Below, one piece after another: positions 27,284-37,114 of a stretch of DNA of 58,469 nucleotides. Source of the DNA: Saprospiraceae bacterium. Its GTDB lineage: Bacteria; Bacteroidota; Bacteroidia; Chitinophagales; Saprospiraceae. The translations under genes were made by a program, and so were the position numbers. The notes beneath the pieces are model-generated. The model had not been told where the DNA came from and did not search any database. It saw only the letters and a list, made by a program, of their open reading frames with translations. Numbering within the stretch: position 1 is the first letter of the stretch; every line of letters begins with the position of its first letter. Where the stretch lies: positions 1 to 58,469 of the forward strand of contig JALSGS010000024.1 in NCBI GenBank assembly GCA_026982695.1, given 5' to 3'.

Positions 27284-28654
27284 ATGCGCTTGCCTCGTAC
27301 CAGTGTAGTTGTAGTCATAGTATTTGCCCATGTGCTGGCAGCGTCGATGTCGATGGTAGGGTGCATTGAACCCTATCAGCCCTACAGCCATATAGCTCCT
27401 GGCATTTGGCGCGGCATACTCGAACTCGACGTATCACAACAAGCCCCTGCAGTACAGGATGGCAAGCTACAAGCTCAACTCAACTTTGAGGAAGTTACCG
27501 ATGGCGAACTGCCTTTCTTGTTTGAGGTGATCTACGACAACGATTCTGCCTTTCACATTGAAATCATCAATGGGCAAGAACGCATTCCCGTATACGACAT
27601 TTCCTTTGGCCGATCCAAATCCCGAGCAAAAGATAGTATCCGCATTGACTTTCCCGTCTACGATACCCATATCGAAGCCTTGGTCGAAGCCGACGTCATG
27701 GAAGGCTATTGGGTAGTGCATTATCGCCCCAATTACCGCGTGCACTTCGTCGCACGCCATGGTCAGAACTGGCGATTCACTACCTTGCGCAAGCCCCCCG
27801 TTATGGATCTATCTGGTCGTTGGGCCTGTACTTTTGGCCTGGCAGAAAACGAACCCTATCCTGCAATAGCCGAGTTTGCCCAAACGGGCAACCAGCTACT
27901 GGGTACCTTCCTCACTGAAACAGGAGATTATCGCTTTTTAGAAGGGACCGTGCAAGCCGACAAGTTCTATCTGAGCACTTTCGACGGTGCCCATGCCTTT
28001 CTGTTCGAAGGCAAAGTTATGCCTGACAGCACGCTCATCGGCGTATTTTACTCGGGCACGCACTACAAAACCACTTGGGAAGCTAAGCGCGATCCGCACT
28101 TTACGCTGGCCAATCCCGACTCACTGACCTATCTCAGACCAGGCTATGAAAAACTGCACTTCACCTTTCTCGATACAGACGGACAGCTTCGATCGCTTTC
28201 CGATCCCATGTTCACCGACAAGGCCAAACTGATTCAGATCATGGGCACATGGTGCCCCAATTGTCATGATGAAACTGCTTTCCTACAGGAATATTTCCAA
28301 CAACACCCAGATACGAACGTAGTGGTTGTCTCCATTGCCTTCGAGCGCTATCGCGATACCAGCCACGTGCTACGACAACTACAACGCTACAAGCAAAAGA
28401 TGGGCATCCACTGGCTTGTTCTATGGGGTGGCTATTACGACAAAAAAGAAGCAGCACAGGCGCTACCCATGCTAAACGATCTAATCAGCTACCCCACGCT
28501 TATTTTCCTGGACAAAAATAATCGAGTACATTACATTCACACGGGATTTTCAGGGCCGGCAACAGGAGCTTATGAGGCTTTTGCCAAAAAATTTGAAAAA
28601 CAGTTGCAAATTATTACCCCAACGTCCAAAAAAACATCATCTACCACCCAATGA
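27284..28654 (+). CDS. TlpA-like thioredoxin-fold lipoprotein
   Basis: 456 residues. It opens with a lipoprotein signal (hydrophobic VVVVIVFAHVLAASM, lipobox SMVGC near residue 27). A beta-rich region of about 250 residues follows. The thioredoxin domain begins near residue 290, and its active site is MGTWCPNCHDE (CPNC, about residue 322). Such TlpA/ResA-like proteins work outside the cytoplasmic membrane as thiol-disulfide reductases. The stop overlaps the start of the TIR-TPR-SDR gene by four bases (ATGA), implying translational coupling. Confidence 0.85.
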   Translation: MRLPRTSVVVVIVFAHVLAASMSMVGCIEPYQPYSHIAPGIWRGILELDVSQQAPAVQDGKLQAQLNFEEVTDGELPFLFEVIYDNDSAFHIEIINGQERIPVYDISFGRSKSRAKDSIRIDFPVYDTHIEALVEADVMEGYWVVHYRPNYRVHFVARHGQNWRFTTLRKPPVMDLSGRWACTFGLAENEPYPAIAEFAQTGNQLLGTFLTETGDYRFLEGTVQADKFYLSTFDGAHAFLFEGKVMPDSTLIGVFYSGTHYKTTWEAKRDPHFTLANPDSLTYLRPGYEKLHFTFLDTDGQLRSLSDPMFTDKAKLIQIMGTWCPNCHDETAFLQEYFQQHPDTNVVVVSIAFERYRDTSHVLRQLQRYKQKMGIHWLVLWGGYYDKKEAAQALPMLNDLISYPTLIFLDKNNRVHYIHTGFSGPATGAYEAFAKKFEKQLQIITPTSKKTSSTTQ

Positions 28655-31356
28655 AGCAATTGGTCATCGCATATCACACGGCACAAGCGCCTTTCGTCAA
28701 AGAGTTGGAAATGCAACTCTCAAAGGTATCTTACCACATCGTGCATCTCAGCCCACAACACTTTTCACAGCAAAGCAGCTTAGGTCAGGAGCTAGCGAAA
28801 ACTAAAGGCCCTGTACTGCTTGTAGTCAGTGACAATCTATTGAAAGATTCGGCCTGCATGGATGGCCTTTTTGCCGCTGCAGACGGCTTGTACAAGGAAG
28901 AACGGTTACTCCCCATAGTAGTAGATGGTGTAGACGAAAAGGGACTCAAAGTTCCAACCCAATTTGACAAGGTCAGTCAAGTCATTCAGTATCTCAACTA
29001 TTGGCAAGATCGCTACTTAGCCCTGCGAAGAGAAAAACGACAGATTACGGCGGGCGATCACGCGCAAATGGAAAGCCTTCAAGCTGAGATAAATCGCGTC
29101 AAGCAGATAGCTACAGAAGTCGGCGAGTTTTTGCGCTTTCTCAAAGCTATAACTACTCCTACCGAACAAGAACTTCGACACAACCACTACGAGCTACTCT
29201 TCAAATGGCTCGACGACCCCACGGGCCATGCTGCCCTAGTCGATCAGCGCGAAAAGTCAAAAAACACACCTCCACCCATCACTGAGACACAATCTCCTAC
29301 TCTAAAGGAGCACGAAAACGCACAGACTGCTGCTACACCTCCTACTGCGCCACCTGCACAAGACGCTCCCCCCAAGGCCATATTATCGTCTACCACTGAT
29401 GAGCCATCTACACTCCAACAACCATCAGAAATACAAGCACCTTCTCCTGAGGAGGTGGAAAAAAACACATCCTCACCTCCACACACCGAAGAAGATCTCG
29501 ATATCGAGATCATTCGCATCCAGCCCAACGAGGAAACTCCTAACACTTCCTCTGCCCCCCCTCTACCCACCCAAGACGAATTGGAACAGCTATTTGAAAT
29601 AGACGACGAAGAAGAAACAGATAGTTCATCACTGTTGTCGCCTCAAGAGCGCAATCCCGCAACGCCACCAACGCCCCAGTCGTCTGCCACTTCCCACTCA
29701 CCAGGCCTCACCGACTCTTCATCAACCCAGCGCGAGCTAGCCCAAAAAATCGCCGATCAAAGCTTGCAGCTCGTCAAAAAGGGTGACCGCGCGGAAGCTG
29801 TTCGCCTATTCGAAGCAACCATTGCACAACACCCACACAATGCCTTTCTGCGCTACGAGTTTGCATTCTTTTTGGCCAAACACGTACATGAACTTGCCCG
29901 AGCCACACAAGAGCTCGAAGCGATACGCCAGCTTGACCCACAATTTGAAGATGCCTGGTTCTTACTAGGCGAGCTGGCAGAAACACACGGGGACTACCAC
30001 CTGGCACGCAACTACTACGAAAAGGTCCTTGAGCTCGATCCCGACTACCCAGGACTACACTACCACATAGGCATGTTGCTCTTCGCACATTTCCTCCCTG
30101 AAGAAGCCGAAACAGCCGCACGACACCTGAAAAAGTCCCTCAAGCAATACAAGAAAAACGCCGATGCTCACTATCGGCTCGCTCTACTCTACGACGAGTA
30201 CCTGGACAAACCACAAAAAGCAGTCAAGCACTATAAAAAAACGCTCAAATATCAGCCCAACCACCCGCTGGCTGCCTATGATTTGGCCGTGTTGTACCAC
30301 CGACAAGAGGCTTGGGAACTGGCACGCCATTACTACCAAATGGCCTGTACCCTCAATCCAGAAGTCAAAACGCCTGAAAATGACTTAGCCTTTGGCCTGA
30401 CCCAAGCCCCCCATACCTCCCCTAGCTGGAGCGAATCAGCCAGCCCATCGGGACAAGAGGCACCACTCCCCCCATCAGAAGAGCCACCCGACAAAACCAC
30501 CCATTCGGTATCTCACGCCCAACAAACACAAACCTCCAAATTCCACTCTATACAGCCTACCGGCAAAAAGACAAGGCCCATCGCCCTTGTCACTGGGGCC
30601 ACATCCGGCATTGGCCAAGCCACAGCTACGCGTTTGGCGAAAGCCGGCTACGATCTTATTGTTACTGGGCGCAGAAAAGAACGACTCGATGCGCTTAGTG
30701 CACAATGGCGACAGCAATGGAAAGTGCGCGTCTTGCCTCTGTGCTTCGATATCAGGCAACGCCAACAGGTCGAACAGTTTCTCGGGCAGCTTCCCCCTGA
30801 ATGGGAAGAAGTAGACGTACTGATCAACAACGCGGGCTTAGCTCGTGGCCTAGCCCCCATACACGAAGGCGACCCCGACGACTGGGACACCATGATCGAT
30901 ACCAACATCAAAGGGCTGCTCTACGTCACCCGGCAGATCGCCCCCGGCATGGTCGCTCGCAAAAAAGGACACATCGTCAATGTAGCTTCTACTGCCGGCA
31001 AAGAGGTCTATCCCAAGGGCAACGTCTATTGTGCCACCAAACACGCAGTCGATGCACTTACCAAAGCCATGCGCTTAGATCTGTATCCCTACCGCATCCG
31101 TGTCAGTCAAGTAGCACCTGCCCACGTAGAAGAAACTGAGTTTGCGCTCGTGCGATTTAAAGGCGACGCCCAACGCGCCAAAATTTACGAAGACTTTCAA
31201 CCGTTAAAAGCGCGCGATGTGGCCAACGCCATATACTACATCATCAGCCAACCCCCACATGTCAACGTGCAAGACGTGCTGATCTTGGGTACCCAACAAG
31301 CAAACAGCATATTCATTGACCGCAGTGGCAGGGACTGGTGTAAGGAAGAAGAATGA
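28651..31356 (+). CDS. TIR - TPR - short-chain dehydrogenase fusion protein
   Basis: 901 residues. Residues 1-115 are TIR-like: LVIAYHTAQAPFVKELEMQL is the first strand and helix, and LLVVSDNLLKDSACMDGLF matches the S..(F/L)..S.WC..EL block. The catalytic Glu position reads Gly (CMDGL). Residues 120-190 are helical and 200-360 are Pro/Thr/Glu-rich and disordered. Residues 365-600 hold about six TPR units (WFLLGELAETHGDYHLARNY, AHYRLALLYDEY). Residues 640-895 are a complete SDR: ALVTGATSGIG, INNAG, and Ser-Tyr-Lys in NVASTAGK and VYCATKHAV. No signal peptide is seen, so it should be cytoplasmic. The start overlaps the TlpA-like gene. SDR activity on a small substrate is expected; the TIR part more likely binds than cleaves NAD. 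Confidence 0.9.
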   Translation: MKQLVIAYHTAQAPFVKELEMQLSKVSYHIVHLSPQHFSQQSSLGQELAKTKGPVLLVVSDNLLKDSACMDGLFAAADGLYKEERLLPIVVDGVDEKGLKVPTQFDKVSQVIQYLNYWQDRYLALRREKRQITAGDHAQMESLQAEINRVKQIATEVGEFLRFLKAITTPTEQELRHNHYELLFKWLDDPTGHAALVDQREKSKNTPPPITETQSPTLKEHENAQTAATPPTAPPAQDAPPKAILSSTTDEPSTLQQPSEIQAPSPEEVEKNTSSPPHTEEDLDIEIIRIQPNEETPNTSSAPPLPTQDELEQLFEIDDEEETDSSSLLSPQERNPATPPTPQSSATSHSPGLTDSSSTQRELAQKIADQSLQLVKKGDRAEAVRLFEATIAQHPHNAFLRYEFAFFLAKHVHELARATQELEAIRQLDPQFEDAWFLLGELAETHGDYHLARNYYEKVLELDPDYPGLHYHIGMLLFAHFLPEEAETAARHLKKSLKQYKKNADAHYRLALLYDEYLDKPQKAVKHYKKTLKYQPNHPLAAYDLAVLYHRQEAWELARHYYQMACTLNPEVKTPENDLAFGLTQAPHTSPSWSESASPSGQEAPLPPSEEPPDKTTHSVSHAQQTQTSKFHSIQPTGKKTRPIALVTGATSGIGQATATRLAKAGYDLIVTGRRKERLDALSAQWRQQWKVRVLPLCFDIRQRQQVEQFLGQLPPEWEEVDVLINNAGLARGLAPIHEGDPDDWDTMIDTNIKGLLYVTRQIAPGMVARKKGHIVNVASTAGKEVYPKGNVYCATKHAVDALTKAMRLDLYPYRIRVSQVAPAHVEETEFALVRFKGDAQRAKIYEDFQPLKARDVANAIYYIISQPPHVNVQDVLILGTQQANSIFIDRSGRDWCKEEE

Positions 31357-31468
31357 ACCATTTGATTGATTATCACCTTGTATATTAACAAGCTCGGGGC
31401 ATTATTTGTCTATCCATGCTTCTATAAGGTACGATACGCTCTCTTTATCTACCACAAAACCCAACGAG

Positions 31469-31873
31469 ATGAAACTGCAATTACTCTCTTTTTTGATCGC
31501 AGCCATAGGAATGCTACCTGCTGCCTATGGGCAAAAAATAGAGGCTCCTTGTATGGAGGGGCTGCTCAAAGTACTAAAGACCAGCCCTCGTATACAGCAA
31601 GTAGAAAAGGATCTGACGTCGGTAGGAGTGACACCTAGCTACTTGGTGGGTGAAGTGCTTCGCCCCAAAGGCGTGCGAAACACCGCCTATTCAGAAAAGA
31701 TCACCATCCGCATCGGCATTGACCATCCTGAGCGCTTCGAACCCGTAACTACGGTAGTACTCTATCCCGCATCAGGCAGGCTGGTGGAAATAGATTGGCT
31801 TACTGGTGAGGAGATTCCACTCGAATTCGACACACAGATGCTCCAGCTTCTACCGCAGATATGTGGCCAATGA
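31469..31873 (+). CDS. Small secreted protein of unknown function
   Basis: 134 residues from ATG 31469, chosen because it opens a signal peptide (MKLQLLSFLIAAIGMLPAAYG, cleavage before QK). The mature part is about 113 residues with beta strands (KITIRIGIDHPERF, VTTVVLYPASGRLVEIDW) and two Cys. No family is recognised. It lies 112 bp downstream of the fusion gene and a terminator-like hairpin follows. Confidence 0.6.
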   Translation: MKLQLLSFLIAAIGMLPAAYGQKIEAPCMEGLLKVLKTSPRIQQVEKDLTSVGVTPSYLVGEVLRPKGVRNTAYSEKITIRIGIDHPERFEPVTTVVLYPASGRLVEIDWLTGEEIPLEFDTQMLQLLPQICGQ

Positions 31874-31926
31874 GATGGGCTGCATACACCATAGTCTCTC
31901 TTTCACATCTTCATAGTTCCACCTGA

Positions 31927-31955
31927 AGGGCATACGCGTACGTATGCCCTCTTTG
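31927..31955 (+). terminator. Intrinsic terminator-like hairpin
   Basis: Stem agggcatacg / cgtatgccct (10 bp) with loop CGTA at 31927-31950, then TCTTTGCTTT. It ends the transcript of the small secreted protein. Confidence 0.6.
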
Positions 31956-31994
31956 CTTTAATTTTGCTCGGCTCATTTATAAGCCTTAGCTCTT

Positions 31995-32219
31995 ATGGAA
32001 ATATTCAGCTTGATCATCGAACTACTCATACTGACCTTTGCACTCTTTATCTATCTGTTTGCGGCGGGCTTTTACACGCCAGGAAAAAACAAGGCGGACC
32101 GAGCTAAGTTCGAGGCATTTCGAGGCAAAAATGGCCGCTTGCTCCGCTTATTAGCTTTGGCCCTTCTGGCTATCATGGCTGTCAATATCTACTTGCACCT
32201 CGTACAGTGGCACCACTGA
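31995..32219 (+). CDS. Small two-helix membrane protein
   Basis: 74 residues: helix 3-25 (IIELLILTFALFIYLFAAG), a basic loop (PGKNKADRAKFEAFRGKNGR), helix 50-68. A perfect TAATTTTG -7 word lies at 31959-31966, 29 bp before the ATG. The last 69 bp overlap the 3' end of the convergent membrane-protein gene. No family is recognised; small proteins of this plan are common in Bacteroidota. Confidence 0.6.
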   Translation: MEIFSLIIELLILTFALFIYLFAAGFYTPGKNKADRAKFEAFRGKNGRLLRLLALALLAIMAVNIYLHLVQWHH

Positions 32220-33092
32220 ATGCCGTTCCCACAGCCACAAGGCAAACGGTCCGAACGCATGCGGGAGCCGCCAAATCATCATAGGCAGGTACAATGACAA
32301 GTCTCTCCACAAGTCGATGGCATCTACCCACGCTACGGGGCGCGCCAAAGCAGTGAGTACCCCCCACAGGGCTGCATAGCACAAGAGATAGTGGCGCCAT
32401 TTGCCGAAAGGCAAAAAAAGCCCAATAGCTACCACCCAGTCCATTAAGCCTGCCATCATCAAGAACTGATGTGCTTGCGCTACGGTCAATGGCAAAATTT
32501 GGACCGTCATCTTCACAAAGTCTGATGGTACTGGATACACGCCCAAGGCATACAAACCATGTGCTGCAAAAGTAAATGCTACAGCTACTTTAAGCCACTG
32601 CATCAGACGCGCCCATGTGGCCCACGGTATAGACTGCTCCATCCCCATCAGATACCACAGTGATAAGGGGAAAGCTATCTGCAAGCTATATTCAAACCAC
32701 TGCGCCGCATGCCGCCAATGTTCCAGCCATTCCATACCAGCCAAGGCTACAAGCAACACCACGGCACCACACAATACATGGCGCAAGGGGTGGTGCATCA
32801 GCCTTTTGGCAAACAAAGCTACCCCTCCTGCCACGAAAAACCACAAACCGCCGATGCGGATAGCCATATCTATCCCATAGTCCACTTGTGGGCTGCCCAC
32901 CCACCAGTGCCACGAAATGCCCATCCACTCGAGTAGTGGACGCATCCATTGTTCGTGCCACAACATAGCCCTATAGGGCGTATCGTGCCACAGATGTTGC
33001 CAGGCACGCCCCCAACACACTGCTACCGTACCCGCTTGGTAGAGGAAAAACTCGCGACGCGCCAAATCGCCATGCCACAAAGACGAGATCAT
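32151..33092 (-). CDS. Polytopic membrane protein of unknown function
   Basis: 313 residues, rich in Trp and His, with about eight hydrophobic helices (for example [45 protein letters not shown]). Repeated W-H pairs ([20 protein letters not shown]) are striking and could bind haem or metal, but that is a guess. The start ATG overlaps the purE stop by four bases (ATGA), so it is translated with purK-purE. The 3' end overlaps the opposite gene by 69 bp. Confidence 0.65.
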   Translation of the reverse strand: MISSLWHGDLARREFFLYQAGTVAVCWGRAWQHLWHDTPYRAMLWHEQWMRPLLEWMGISWHWWVGSPQVDYGIDMAIRIGGLWFFVAGGVALFAKRLMHHPLRHVLCGAVVLLVALAGMEWLEHWRHAAQWFEYSLQIAFPLSLWYLMGMEQSIPWATWARLMQWLKVAVAFTFAAHGLYALGVYPVPSDFVKMTVQILPLTVAQAHQFLMMAGLMDWVVAIGLFLPFGKWRHYLLCYAALWGVLTALARPVAWVDAIDLWRDLSLYLPMMIWRLPHAFGPFALWLWERHSVVPLYEVQVDIDSHDSQKGQS

Positions 33093-33622
33093 GATTTTTC
33101 CAGATAAGACTTCCAGCCAAGGCGCGCCAAGCGATCATTTTTGGCATGCACTTGAGCTTGAAGTTCAGCCTTATAAGCTACAAGGCGCTGCCTGATCACG
33201 CTATCTGATGCGCCAAGTATTTGTGCAGCTAGAAGGCCCGCATTTTTTGCCGCATTGAGTGCCACCGTAGCTACTGGCACGCCATTGGGCATTTGCAATA
33301 TAGAAAGAATGGAGTCCCATCCATCCAGAGAGTTAGACGAACGCACGGGTACACCGATTACAGGCAAGGGCGAGAGCGCTGCCACCATTCCAGGCAAATG
33401 CGCCGCGCCACCAGCTCCTGCAATAATCACGCGAATGCCGCGCTCATGTGCCTGTCGTGCAAACTCGAACATGTGTTCGGGCGTGCGATGCGCCGACACG
33501 ACGTTTAGCTCAAAGGGAATGCTCAATTCTTCCAATACCAGTGCTGCTTGTCCCATCACCGTCAAATCGGAATCCGACCCCATAATAATACTCACTACTG
33601 GCTGCGCATTAACTTGTGACAT
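33089..33622 (-). CDS. purE: N5-carboxyaminoimidazole ribonucleotide mutase
   Basis: 177 residues from ATG 33622 ([19 protein letters not shown]). Hallmarks are IIMGSDSDL at the N-terminus, SAHRTPE (about residue 45), [11 protein letters not shown] (about 73) and PVIGVPV. It converts N5-CAIR to CAIR in purine synthesis. It follows purK on the same strand; the purK frame ends at 33636, only 13 bp before this start. The stop overlaps the membrane-protein start. Confidence 0.97.
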   Translation of the reverse strand: MSQVNAQPVVSIIMGSDSDLTVMGQAALVLEELSIPFELNVVSAHRTPEHMFEFARQAHERGIRVIIAGAGGAAHLPGMVAALSPLPVIGVPVRSSNSLDGWDSILSILQMPNGVPVATVALNAAKNAGLLAAQILGASDSVIRQRLVAYKAELQAQVHAKNDRLARLGWKSYLEKS

Positions 33623-33635
33623 GATGCCTCTGAAT

Positions 33636-34793
33636 TTATTGAACACCTTCTATGCGGATCCACTGTTGTACTTGTCTGGCCCGTTCGATGGCTTGCCCTA
33701 CTGTTGGGGCCAACACTGTGGCATGGCCCATTTTCCGAAAGGGTCTCGAGAATGCCTTGCCATAGTTGTGTACATACACTTCTGACAGTTGGAGGGCACG
33801 ATCTACGCCCTGCCAATGAGCCCTTCCCGGCTGGCTGTCGGCAGCACCCAGCAAATTGACCATAGCTGCCGGCTTGCGCAAAGCAGTAGGCCCTAAAGCG
33901 AGGTTGTGAATGGCGCGCAAGTGCTGCTGAAACTGAGAGGTAGCAGCCGCTTCTATGGTATGATGCCCACTATTGTGGGGGCGGGGTGCTACTTCATTCA
34001 ACCACAGGGTACCATTGCGCAGCAAAAACATCTCTACGGCCAGCAATCCGCAAATATCAAATGCTTCTATCGTCCGTCGGGCCAGTTGTTGAGCTTGTTG
34101 TGCGAGATCATTCGGCAAACGGGCAGGACAAACCAGCAGTTCTACCAGATTAGCTTGTGGATGAAACACCATCTCTACAGGGTCATACACGGCACATTCA
34201 CCCCGGGCATTGCGGGCCACCAATACGGCCAGTTCTTTGTCTATGTCGCATAGCGGCTCAACCACAGAAGGCCCTTGCAATAAGTGCGATACGTCTGATG
34301 ATGTGCGCACCACTTGTACGCCTTTGCCATCGTAGCCAGCTGTCCGCGTCTTTTGCACAAAAGGCAACGACAGCCTGCCCTGTTGTACGGCTTGTGCGAT
34401 GGCCTGTGCAGAAGGGAAGAGTTGATAAGGTGCTGTAGGCAATCCTTCTTTTTGGAAAAACTCTTTTTGCGCCCCTTTGTCCTTGATCAACTCAAGCGCT
34501 ACTGGATTGGGATGAACTACCTTACCCATGGCCTGAAGCTCGCGTAGTGCTCCTGTGTGCACGTGTTCGATCTCTATGGTAAGCACGTCCATTTGCCTGC
34601 CAAAGGCCAACACATCTTCACGCCGCTGATAGCTGCCCACCACCATGCCCGTCGCACATAGCCCAGCGGGATAATCGCGCGAAGCATCTAATGCATAGAT
34701 GGGCAAATGCCAGTCGGCTGCCGCTTGTGCCAACATCTTGCCCAACTGCCCACCACCTAAAATACCTGTCTTCTTAGCAAGAAATGTACTCAT
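33636..34793 (-). CDS. purK: N5-carboxyaminoimidazole ribonucleotide synthase
   Basis: 385 residues from ATG 34793 ([21 protein letters not shown]), which fits PurK length; the frame is open further upstream but without family similarity. [11 protein letters not shown] is the nucleotide-binding N-terminus. ATP-grasp motifs include [14 protein letters not shown] (about residue 145), [30 protein letters not shown] (shown split as VEMFLLRNG and [12 protein letters not shown], about 255-275) and MVNLLG. It carboxylates AIR using ATP and bicarbonate. It is first in the purK-purE-membrane protein operon and divergent from the Usp gene. Confidence 0.96.
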   Translation of the reverse strand: MSTFLAKKTGILGGGQLGKMLAQAAADWHLPIYALDASRDYPAGLCATGMVVGSYQRREDVLAFGRQMDVLTIEIEHVHTGALRELQAMGKVVHPNPVALELIKDKGAQKEFFQKEGLPTAPYQLFPSAQAIAQAVQQGRLSLPFVQKTRTAGYDGKGVQVVRTSSDVSHLLQGPSVVEPLCDIDKELAVLVARNARGECAVYDPVEMVFHPQANLVELLVCPARLPNDLAQQAQQLARRTIEAFDICGLLAVEMFLLRNGTLWLNEVAPRPHNSGHHTIEAAATSQFQQHLRAIHNLALGPTALRKPAAMVNLLGAADSQPGRAHWQGVDRALQLSEVYVHNYGKAFSRPFRKMGHATVLAPTVGQAIERARQVQQWIRIEGVQ

Positions 34794-34961
34794 GGGTTGT
34801 CGTCTATCGCTTGCGTAGTGAGAGGCAAAGGTAGAGAATTGCTCCGGGTAGGACCACCGCATCAAAGACATCGTCTTTGCGCTGTGTATCGCTCCGATTC
34901 GCTCACTGCTCAAGTATGTGTAAATTTACGGCAACCCCACATTGCTGAAAGAGCCTAATAC

Positions 34962-35780
34962 ATGCTAAAGGTATTGATCCCTATCGACTTTTCGGCTGCA
35001 TCGGAAAATGCGTTGCGCCATGCCCGCCGGCTAGGGCAACAGCTGCCGCTCAAGATATACTTGCTATACATAGCCCAACAGCCTCGACAAAGCAATCTCT
35101 CTAAAGCCTCTCAACTGAAACTGCTCCAGGATCGCATGGAGCGCTTCGCAGAACCTGAACCTGAGGACTTGTGGGAGTTGCCCAAAGATGTACCTATCGA
35201 GCGATACATGGTGCGCTTTGGCACGCGCCTACCCAATGAAATTACTGCATCCATTGGCGAAGTACACCCCGATCTGATCGTATTAGGCGTTCGAAAAAAA
35301 TACACCTTGTGGCAGCAAATTTTCGGTAGTGTTTCTACCCATCTATTACGCACTCTCACTGTACCATTACTCATTGTGCCGGAAAGCGCCCCCATCCAAG
35401 AGGTGAAAAAGATAGGGCTTGCCCTTGACCTAAAAATTGCCACTCCCTCTGCCAGCACCTTCGTCAAAAAAGTAGCAGTAGCCTATGGCGCTACGCTGCA
35501 TCCATTTGCGGTACAATGGGTACCTCACGAAATAAAGGAAAAGCGCAAAATGATCCATCTAAAGGCGCAATGGGTTCACGCCCTGCAAATTGACCAGGTA
35601 GATCTCTTCTCAGTCGAACAATGGGAAAAAGGCATCGATGCCTATTTGCAAGCACAACCCATGCAATGGCTGGCGATTTACGCTCCAGGCAAGCGGTTTT
35701 TGGAATTGCTGTTCAGAAAAAGCACACTGCGACACATGCCATTGCGCAGTGCTTTACCCATTCTCATATACTTTCAGTAA
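34962..35780 (+). CDS. Universal stress protein-like protein
   Basis: 272 residues. Residues 1-145 form a UspA domain: VLIPIDFSAASENALRHA at the N-terminus, PDLIVLGVRKK and FGSVSTHLLRTLTVPLLIVPE. The ATP-binding G-2x-G-9x-G(S/T) signature is only partly kept. The second half (LALDLKIATPSASTFVKK onward) looks like a degenerate second Usp fold. It is divergent from purK and converges with the tandem Usp gene, and so belongs to the stress and oxygen-response group at 35-40 kb. Confidence 0.85.
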   Translation: MLKVLIPIDFSAASENALRHARRLGQQLPLKIYLLYIAQQPRQSNLSKASQLKLLQDRMERFAEPEPEDLWELPKDVPIERYMVRFGTRLPNEITASIGEVHPDLIVLGVRKKYTLWQQIFGSVSTHLLRTLTVPLLIVPESAPIQEVKKIGLALDLKIATPSASTFVKKVAVAYGATLHPFAVQWVPHEIKEKRKMIHLKAQWVHALQIDQVDLFSVEQWEKGIDAYLQAQPMQWLAIYAPGKRFLELLFRKSTLRHMPLRSALPILIYFQ

Positions 35781-35796
35781 GAAGTTGATCGAATGT

Positions 35797-37056
35797 TTAA
35801 CTGCTGTTCTGTGTAGAACGCTTGGGCAACCAAATGCCGTTTTCTTCTTTCTGACTATCCAGATGCAGTACGAGCATCGGAATTTGCGTACCCAAGGCCA
35901 AGCGCTTAGTTACACTCTTGTGCATCAGTCGCTCCCAAAAGCTGCGGTGCCTCGTCACGGTAATGAGCAAGTCGATGTGATGCGATTGGGCATATTCGCT
36001 AATAGCTTCCCAAGGCTTGTCGGCCCTAATTCCCACTAGATTGAAAGCCACCTCTGGCACATGTGCTTGGCTAAAAACTTGCTCAAATACTGCTTCTTCC
36101 ACAGCTACTGCTTGGGTGGTATCTTCCACTACATGTACAAAATGCACATTGGCCCTGAAAAACCGAGCCAGCTCAATCACCTGCTGGACCATCTGCTTAT
36201 CCGTTGCCTCCAAGTTGGTGGCATATAGAATGTGTTTGTATGGCTGAAATCGTATACCTTTAGGTACTAACAGCACTGGGGCCCAAGCTCGTTGTGAGAC
36301 TACTGTGGACACACTGCCGAATACCTGCTCTAACAGATCGTGCTCACCGGTAGTGGCCATAATGATGAGTGCCACATCTTCGTCTTTCGACAGTTCCGTG
36401 ATCATCTCTACAGGATAACCTGCAATGGCTCGCCATTTCACCTCTACCGACGCAAAAGGGGTATGGGCGAGCGTCTCTTGTACAAATGCCTTGAGCCGTT
36501 GATTGACAGCAGCTTGCTCTTCTTCTTGTACGGGGATAAAATAGGGCTGCGATGGATCGGCCATATGCGAAGAAAAGGTATGCACTACCTCCACACGCAA
36601 CCCATGCGTTTGTGCCCAGTGCAAAGCATATACCAATGCGTTGCGCGAAGCGTCCGAAAAGTCGACTGGTACGAGGATGCGTTTGGTACTCATATACCTT
36701 TTTTTACTGGCCATGGCTGCCTTTAAAATCTCTGTAAGCTTGTGCACATCAGGTACGCTATTTTCCACAAGCACCTCATCTTCCAGCACCAGGGCAGGGG
36801 TGGCACTCACTTTCGAAGCAATAATTGAGTCAATATCGGTTACTTGCTCGACTACTGCAATGCCCTTGAGCTTTGCCATTGCTTGTTGCAATGCATCCTG
36901 CAAAGCCTTGTACTTTTTGGCATGTACGCCAATCAACTTGAGTTGCCAAATCATGCTTTGTTTCGGTTGATGCACTCGGTGCACAACACCTGGAACCTTT
37001 CTTGCTCCATGCGTTTCATCTTGTGGGGCTTTTGGAGATACTTCGTTCTTACTCAT
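35797..37056 (-). CDS. Thioredoxin-like domain fused to tandem universal stress domains
   Basis: 419 residues. Residues 30-115 resemble the small redox-disulfide (thioredoxin-like) domain: LKLIGVHAKKYKALQDAL, KVSATPALVLEDEVLVE, HKLTEIL. The usual C..C pair is replaced (H and Y), so redox chemistry is unlikely. Two Usp domains follow: RILVPVDFSDASRNALVYAL to FGSVSTVVSQRAWAPVLLVP (about 120-265), and HILYATNLEATDKQM to SVTKRLALGTQIPMLVLH (about 270-405). In the first, the MATTG...FGSV region is close to the ATP-binding signature. It lies upstream of, and convergent with, the single Usp gene. Confidence 0.85.
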   Translation of the reverse strand: MSKNEVSPKAPQDETHGARKVPGVVHRVHQPKQSMIWQLKLIGVHAKKYKALQDALQQAMAKLKGIAVVEQVTDIDSIIASKVSATPALVLEDEVLVENSVPDVHKLTEILKAAMASKKRYMSTKRILVPVDFSDASRNALVYALHWAQTHGLRVEVVHTFSSHMADPSQPYFIPVQEEEQAAVNQRLKAFVQETLAHTPFASVEVKWRAIAGYPVEMITELSKDEDVALIIMATTGEHDLLEQVFGSVSTVVSQRAWAPVLLVPKGIRFQPYKHILYATNLEATDKQMVQQVIELARFFRANVHFVHVVEDTTQAVAVEEAVFEQVFSQAHVPEVAFNLVGIRADKPWEAISEYAQSHHIDLLITVTRHRSFWERLMHKSVTKRLALGTQIPMLVLHLDSQKEENGIWLPKRSTQNSS

Positions 37057-37114
37057 CCGTTTTTGACGCTATCACAACTTTTTGTATTACTTCGCCTCTA
37101 CAGTGATTTTTATC

